Shown here: positions 4,824 to 7,542 of the stretch, piece by piece
How positions within the stretch are numbered: position 1 is the first letter of the stretch
How the letters are laid out: each line of letters opens with the position of its first letter
Assembly: GCA_938028175.1 (NCBI GenBank)
Contig: CALJAE010000045.1
Span: forward strand, 1 to 7,542
Length of the DNA stretch: 7,542 nt
Reading direction: 5' to 3'
Source of the DNA: an uncultured Acidimicrobiales bacterium
GTDB lineage: Bacteria > Actinomycetota > Acidimicrobiia > Acidimicrobiales > SZUA-35
The notes under the pieces: model-generated
The model's input: only the letters and a program-made list of their open reading frames with translations
What the model was told of the DNA's origin: nothing
The model's database searches: none
Translations under genes and position numbers: made by a program

Positions 4824-5621
4824 ATGACCGACTTTTACCAACAAAGACAAATAGCCAAAAAGGAAAACTATGAGCGCAAAGCCTCCGAGGCAGAAACTAG
4901 GTCAACAGAGTATTTCAAACAGTATTCAAGACAGTCAGACTTTCTAACTCAACCCTTACTTTCTGATCACCACTCTTTTAAACCGGCCCAATCAAGACGC
5001 AAGAAAATAATCGCCCTCGCCGACAAGGGACTAGAACAACACAACAAGGCCAAGCATTATCGCCACAAACTGGCTAACGAGGGCAACGCTATAGCATCGG
5101 ACAACCCGACAGCGGTCGACATGTTACAAGCCAAGCTCACCCATTTACAGGCCAAGCAAAAAGAGATGAAAGAAATTAACAGAACAGTTAAGAAACATAA
5201 AGATGCAGATCCGCAAACCCGACTAGATGCCCTTAAAGAGTATGGATTGACTAACAGCGAAATTGTCGAACTCCTAAAACCTGACTTCGCTGGACGCATG
5301 GGCTACCCAAGCTATGAACTCACCAACAACTCAGCCAGCATGCGGCGTGTTAAGAAGAGAATCGAAGAACTAGAAAACCACGACCTCTACGCCGACATTA
5401 GCGAAACGGGCAAAGGTTGGAACCTTGAAGCAAATGAGGGCCGCCTAGTTCTAGAGTTCGATGAGAAACCAGAGAGCGAAACGCTGGGCCATGTCAAACG
5501 ATGCGGCTACAAGTGGGCGCCATCAAGAAAAGCTTGGGTACGCAAAGACACACCAAACGCTCGCAAAGCAATCAGTGAGCTAACCAAACCCCTAAAGCCT
5601 TTACAGCAATCAACTAGTTAG
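4824..5621 (+). CDS. DUF3560-like protein
   Basis: The product has 265 residues from the preferred ATG. The N-terminal third is charged and helical: residues 12-35 are rich in Arg, Lys and Glu, then LLSDHHS (45-51) sits where DUF3560 proteins have their GHHSE-type motif, followed by a long helical stretch to about residue 125 that includes a probable coiled coil (about 96-125). The C-terminal part (about 190-255) contains GRLVLEFDEKPE (206-217) and GYKWAPSRKAWVRKDTPNA (228-246), like the FxGKPxxE...GFrWs...AWxR...NA end of the same family. DUF3560 proteins are frequent on plasmids, phages and conjugative elements; their biochemical role is unknown to me. The gene precedes the coupling protein by 65 bases with a hairpin between. 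The family call is from motif memory. Confidence 0.65.
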   Translation: MTDFYQQRQIAKKENYERKASEAETRSTEYFKQYSRQSDFLTQPLLSDHHSFKPAQSRRKKIIALADKGLEQHNKAKHYRHKLANEGNAIASDNPTAVDMLQAKLTHLQAKQKEMKEINRTVKKHKDADPQTRLDALKEYGLTNSEIVELLKPDFAGRMGYPSYELTNNSASMRRVKKRIEELENHDLYADISETGKGWNLEANEGRLVLEFDEKPESETLGHVKRCGYKWAPSRKAWVRKDTPNARKAISELTKPLKPLQQSTS

Positions 5622-5630
5622 ATTCTGGAC

Positions 5631-5654
5631 ACCTGGCAGGAGCTTCCAGGTTTT
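5631..5654 (+). terminator. Weak hairpin terminator candidate after the DUF3560-like gene
   Basis: ACCTGG (5631-5636) pairs with CCAGGT (5646-5651) around a 9-base loop and runs into TTTT. Six base pairs with a short T-run make only a weak intrinsic terminator, so partial readthrough into the coupling-protein gene is likely. Confidence 0.4.
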
Positions 5655-5686
5655 CAGGGCTGTCACTTCTATGAGATATAGATGTG

Positions 5687-7542
5687 ATGGCCTACACACT
5701 CCTACTCCTAACAACCACTTTGGTGTCTATCTTTGGTATCCGCTTTGTGCGTTCTTGGCAGATCAAACAATCTCGAATGCAGCGGGTCTTGGTTCCTAAC
5801 GAAAAGTTCGATCCGCACGCTGATGAAGTTGCGAGTTGGGCGAGCCTGTTAAAAAGCTTCGGGTACCGTGGCATCAGAGGCTGGCTTTGGTACCCCCGAT
5901 TTGTGTGCGGCATAAGATTCAGCTACCAAACCACAACCGATAGCCAAGTTGCCCTAGTAGTATCAGTTCCCAAATATGCCCGAGTAGTTCTAAACGGCCA
6001 GTACCTACAAAACGTTTCATTCATCGAAGCCACTGAAATATTTGATCACCAACAAAACCAAGACCAACGCTGCACCCTCATTACCGAACTCAACCTAGTC
6101 AACGAAGGAGCCTGGCCCCTCGCTTCAACATCTGAGAACTTAAGTTCTGTTTCCAACTTGATCGCTGGGCTCACCACAATCCCACACAGCCAAGCAAATG
6201 TGACAATTGACATTGCACCCCTGACTGCCAAAGAAGCACATAAACGACAGACAGCAACCTTGCAGACTGACCTCCGAAACAAATCTGGCAGAAATAACGG
6301 CTGGCTCTACTCGCTAAGCAAATTCGCAGCTAGCGTCATCGACGAGCTATTTAAACAAAGCAAGCAACAGAACAAAAAACCGCAACAGCATGTAAACAGA
6401 CTTCAGGCAAAGGCGATTAGCCAGCAAGAACGCTTACTAACAAACACCGCTGCCAGCGACCACGCTCTCTTCTTCACAAACATCAGAATCACAACCCAAG
6501 GCGACAGCTATCAGGCCTGTCGTTTCAGCGTGAGACGACTAATAGCTGCCTTTACAGCGTTCGACGGAGCACACAACCGCTGGGCCGCCAAACGAAACCC
6601 ACGCCTTAGACCAGCTTCTCACCCAATTGCACTTGCCAAGTTCAACAACTTTCACATGACACGAAAGAATGCTGTTTCGACAAAGGCACTGGCCTCACTG
6701 ATAGTGCCCCCAACTGCACATTGCACACTAGGAAACCCACTGCACAAAGAAGACCTGGATGCAAAAGCAATGATGCTCCCAAGATTCGACAAATCAGTAG
6801 AACTGTTACCTCTCGGCTGGATCGAAACCGACTCAACCAAACGACTAGTTGGAGTTCCCCAGAAAGATATTGTCCACTCACTAATTTGTGGCGGCTCTGG
6901 CTACGGAAAAACCCATCTAGGACTAACCCAGCTACTACACAACGCCAGACACGGCAAACAAGTCGTATTCCTAGACCCACACGGCGACGGGATAGCCCAA
7001 GCACGCAAACACCTACCCGACCTAAACAGCAGAATAGTCGAGCTGTCATTTGACGAAGGCCAAACACATCTTGGGTGGAATCCAATACGCACCCACGGAT
7101 ACACCCAGGAACAAGTCCAACACCGTGCTATCTCCTTCATCGATGGCTTCGCAGCTGCACAACGCTGGGGAGCAACCAACACCAGAGCCATGACCCTACT
7201 AACCATGACAGTAATGACCCTCGTAGACATATCAAGCCAACTACCACCCGAACTAGCACCAACAATATTCCAAATACCCACCATCCTCGAACACGACGAA
7301 TTCAGAAACAAACTCGTCGAACACTTAAAGAACTCTGAAACAAAAGAGTTCTGGATAAACGCATTCCCCCACTACGAAAAATCGGCACGAGGACCAGTCA
7401 CCAACCCAATAAGACGCATGGCTGCAATCGACTCAGTAAAAGCAGTACTCGGCCAACCACAAGGCAACTACGACATAGACCAAGCAATCGACACCAACAA
7501 AATCGTCTTCTTACGCATGGACGGCACAGGACACTTCGCTGA
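5687..7542 (+). CDS. VirD4/TraG-type conjugative coupling ATPase, C-terminus cut by right edge
   Basis: The frame is open for 618 codons to the window edge. Residues 2-21 form one hydrophobic membrane anchor. A long region of about 370 residues follows that is unlike the compact VirD4 N-terminus, and then the motor domain: Walker A GGSGYGKT at 402-409 and VVFLDPHGDG (426-435, with D430), the strand after Walker A that is typical of TraG/VirD4 and HerA-like DNA pumps. The Walker B and remaining motor motifs should lie partly past the edge. Such proteins recruit the relaxase-DNA complex to the type IV channel, working with the VirB4-like ATPase encoded at the other end. The start is ATG at 5687 or GTG at 5684; an in-frame TGA at 5672 excludes anything earlier, and the ribosome site is poor. 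The later half uses CTA, ACC and CAC codons heavily. Confidence 0.75.
   Translation, partial: MAYTLLLLTTTLVSIFGIRFVRSWQIKQSRMQRVLVPNEKFDPHADEVASWASLLKSFGYRGIRGWLWYPRFVCGIRFSYQTTTDSQVALVVSVPKYARVVLNGQYLQNVSFIEATEIFDHQQNQDQRCTLITELNLVNEGAWPLASTSENLSSVSNLIAGLTTIPHSQANVTIDIAPLTAKEAHKRQTATLQTDLRNKSGRNNGWLYSLSKFAASVIDELFKQSKQQNKKPQQHVNRLQAKAISQQERLLTNTAASDHALFFTNIRITTQGDSYQACRFSVRRLIAAFTAFDGAHNRWAAKRNPRLRPASHPIALAKFNNFHMTRKNAVSTKALASLIVPPTAHCTLGNPLHKEDLDAKAMMLPRFDKSVELLPLGWIETDSTKRLVGVPQKDIVHSLICGGSGYGKTHLGLTQLLHNARHGKQVVFLDPHGDGIAQARKHLPDLNSRIVELSFDEGQTHLGWNPIRTHGYTQEQVQHRAISFIDGFAAAQRWGATNTRAMTLLTMTVMTLVDISSQLPPELAPTIFQIPTILEHDEFRNKLVEHLKNSETKEFWINAFPHYEKSARGPVTNPIRRMAAIDSVKAVLGQPQGNYDIDQAIDTNKIVFLRMDGTGHFA

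Noticed and set aside
6642..7338. Several open frames on both strands within the coupling-protein gene
   Set aside because: They overlap the Walker A region of a continuous VirD4-like frame; their Arg/Thr/Pro- or Ser/Val-rich products show no domain.

Overview
The window looks like part of an integrative-conjugative element or conjugative plasmid, most likely from an actinobacterium of moderate G+C (about 47% in a line I counted by hand). The evidence is a VirB4-type ATPase fragment resembling the actinobacterial SCO6880-like family, a TcpE/PrgI-like membrane protein, a VirD4/TraG-type coupling ATPase, a small CGT...RH...C..C protein of the kind common in actinobacterial phages and elements, and a DUF3560-like protein. 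TGA, TAG and TAA are all used as stops, so the standard bacterial code applies. The host lineage is inference from protein families; no rRNA, tRNA or host housekeeping gene is present.

Layout. From 2848 down to 1, on the minus strand, lies a tightly packed transfer operon. It starts with a 252-residue protein of unknown function that has a strong ribosome binding site. Then come a doubtful small ORF, a 91-residue two-helix membrane protein (pilin/VirB2-like position), a 160-residue TcpE/VirB3-like membrane protein, and the first 393 codons of a VirB4-like ATPase that runs off the left edge. Stops and starts overlap or nearly touch, so translational coupling is likely. From 5687 to the right edge, on the plus strand, is the first 618 codons of the coupling protein, with Walker A at residues 402-409.

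The two transfer blocks are separated by an accessory middle. It holds a GTG-started HNH-type endonuclease candidate (3076-4110, minus), a 337-base gene-free stretch with six tandem 13-bp iteron-like repeats (4281-4358), a small Cys-rich basic protein (4448-4711, minus), and a DUF3560-like protein (4824-5621, plus). The last two are divergent and share a promoter region in which a good -10/-35 pair can be read on each strand.

The most noteworthy non-coding signals are two. The first is the 13-bp tandem array beside an AT-rich stretch, which could be an origin, oriT or regulator site. The second is a motif TTAGGACA/TGTCCTAA, which occurs only in the two intergenic regions flanking the HNH gene and includes one perfect palindrome upstream of the transfer operon. 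Together they suggest a shared regulator of the element or a cassette boundary around the HNH gene. No insertion sequence, integrase, CRISPR array, tRNA or recognisable Rep or relaxase gene is visible.
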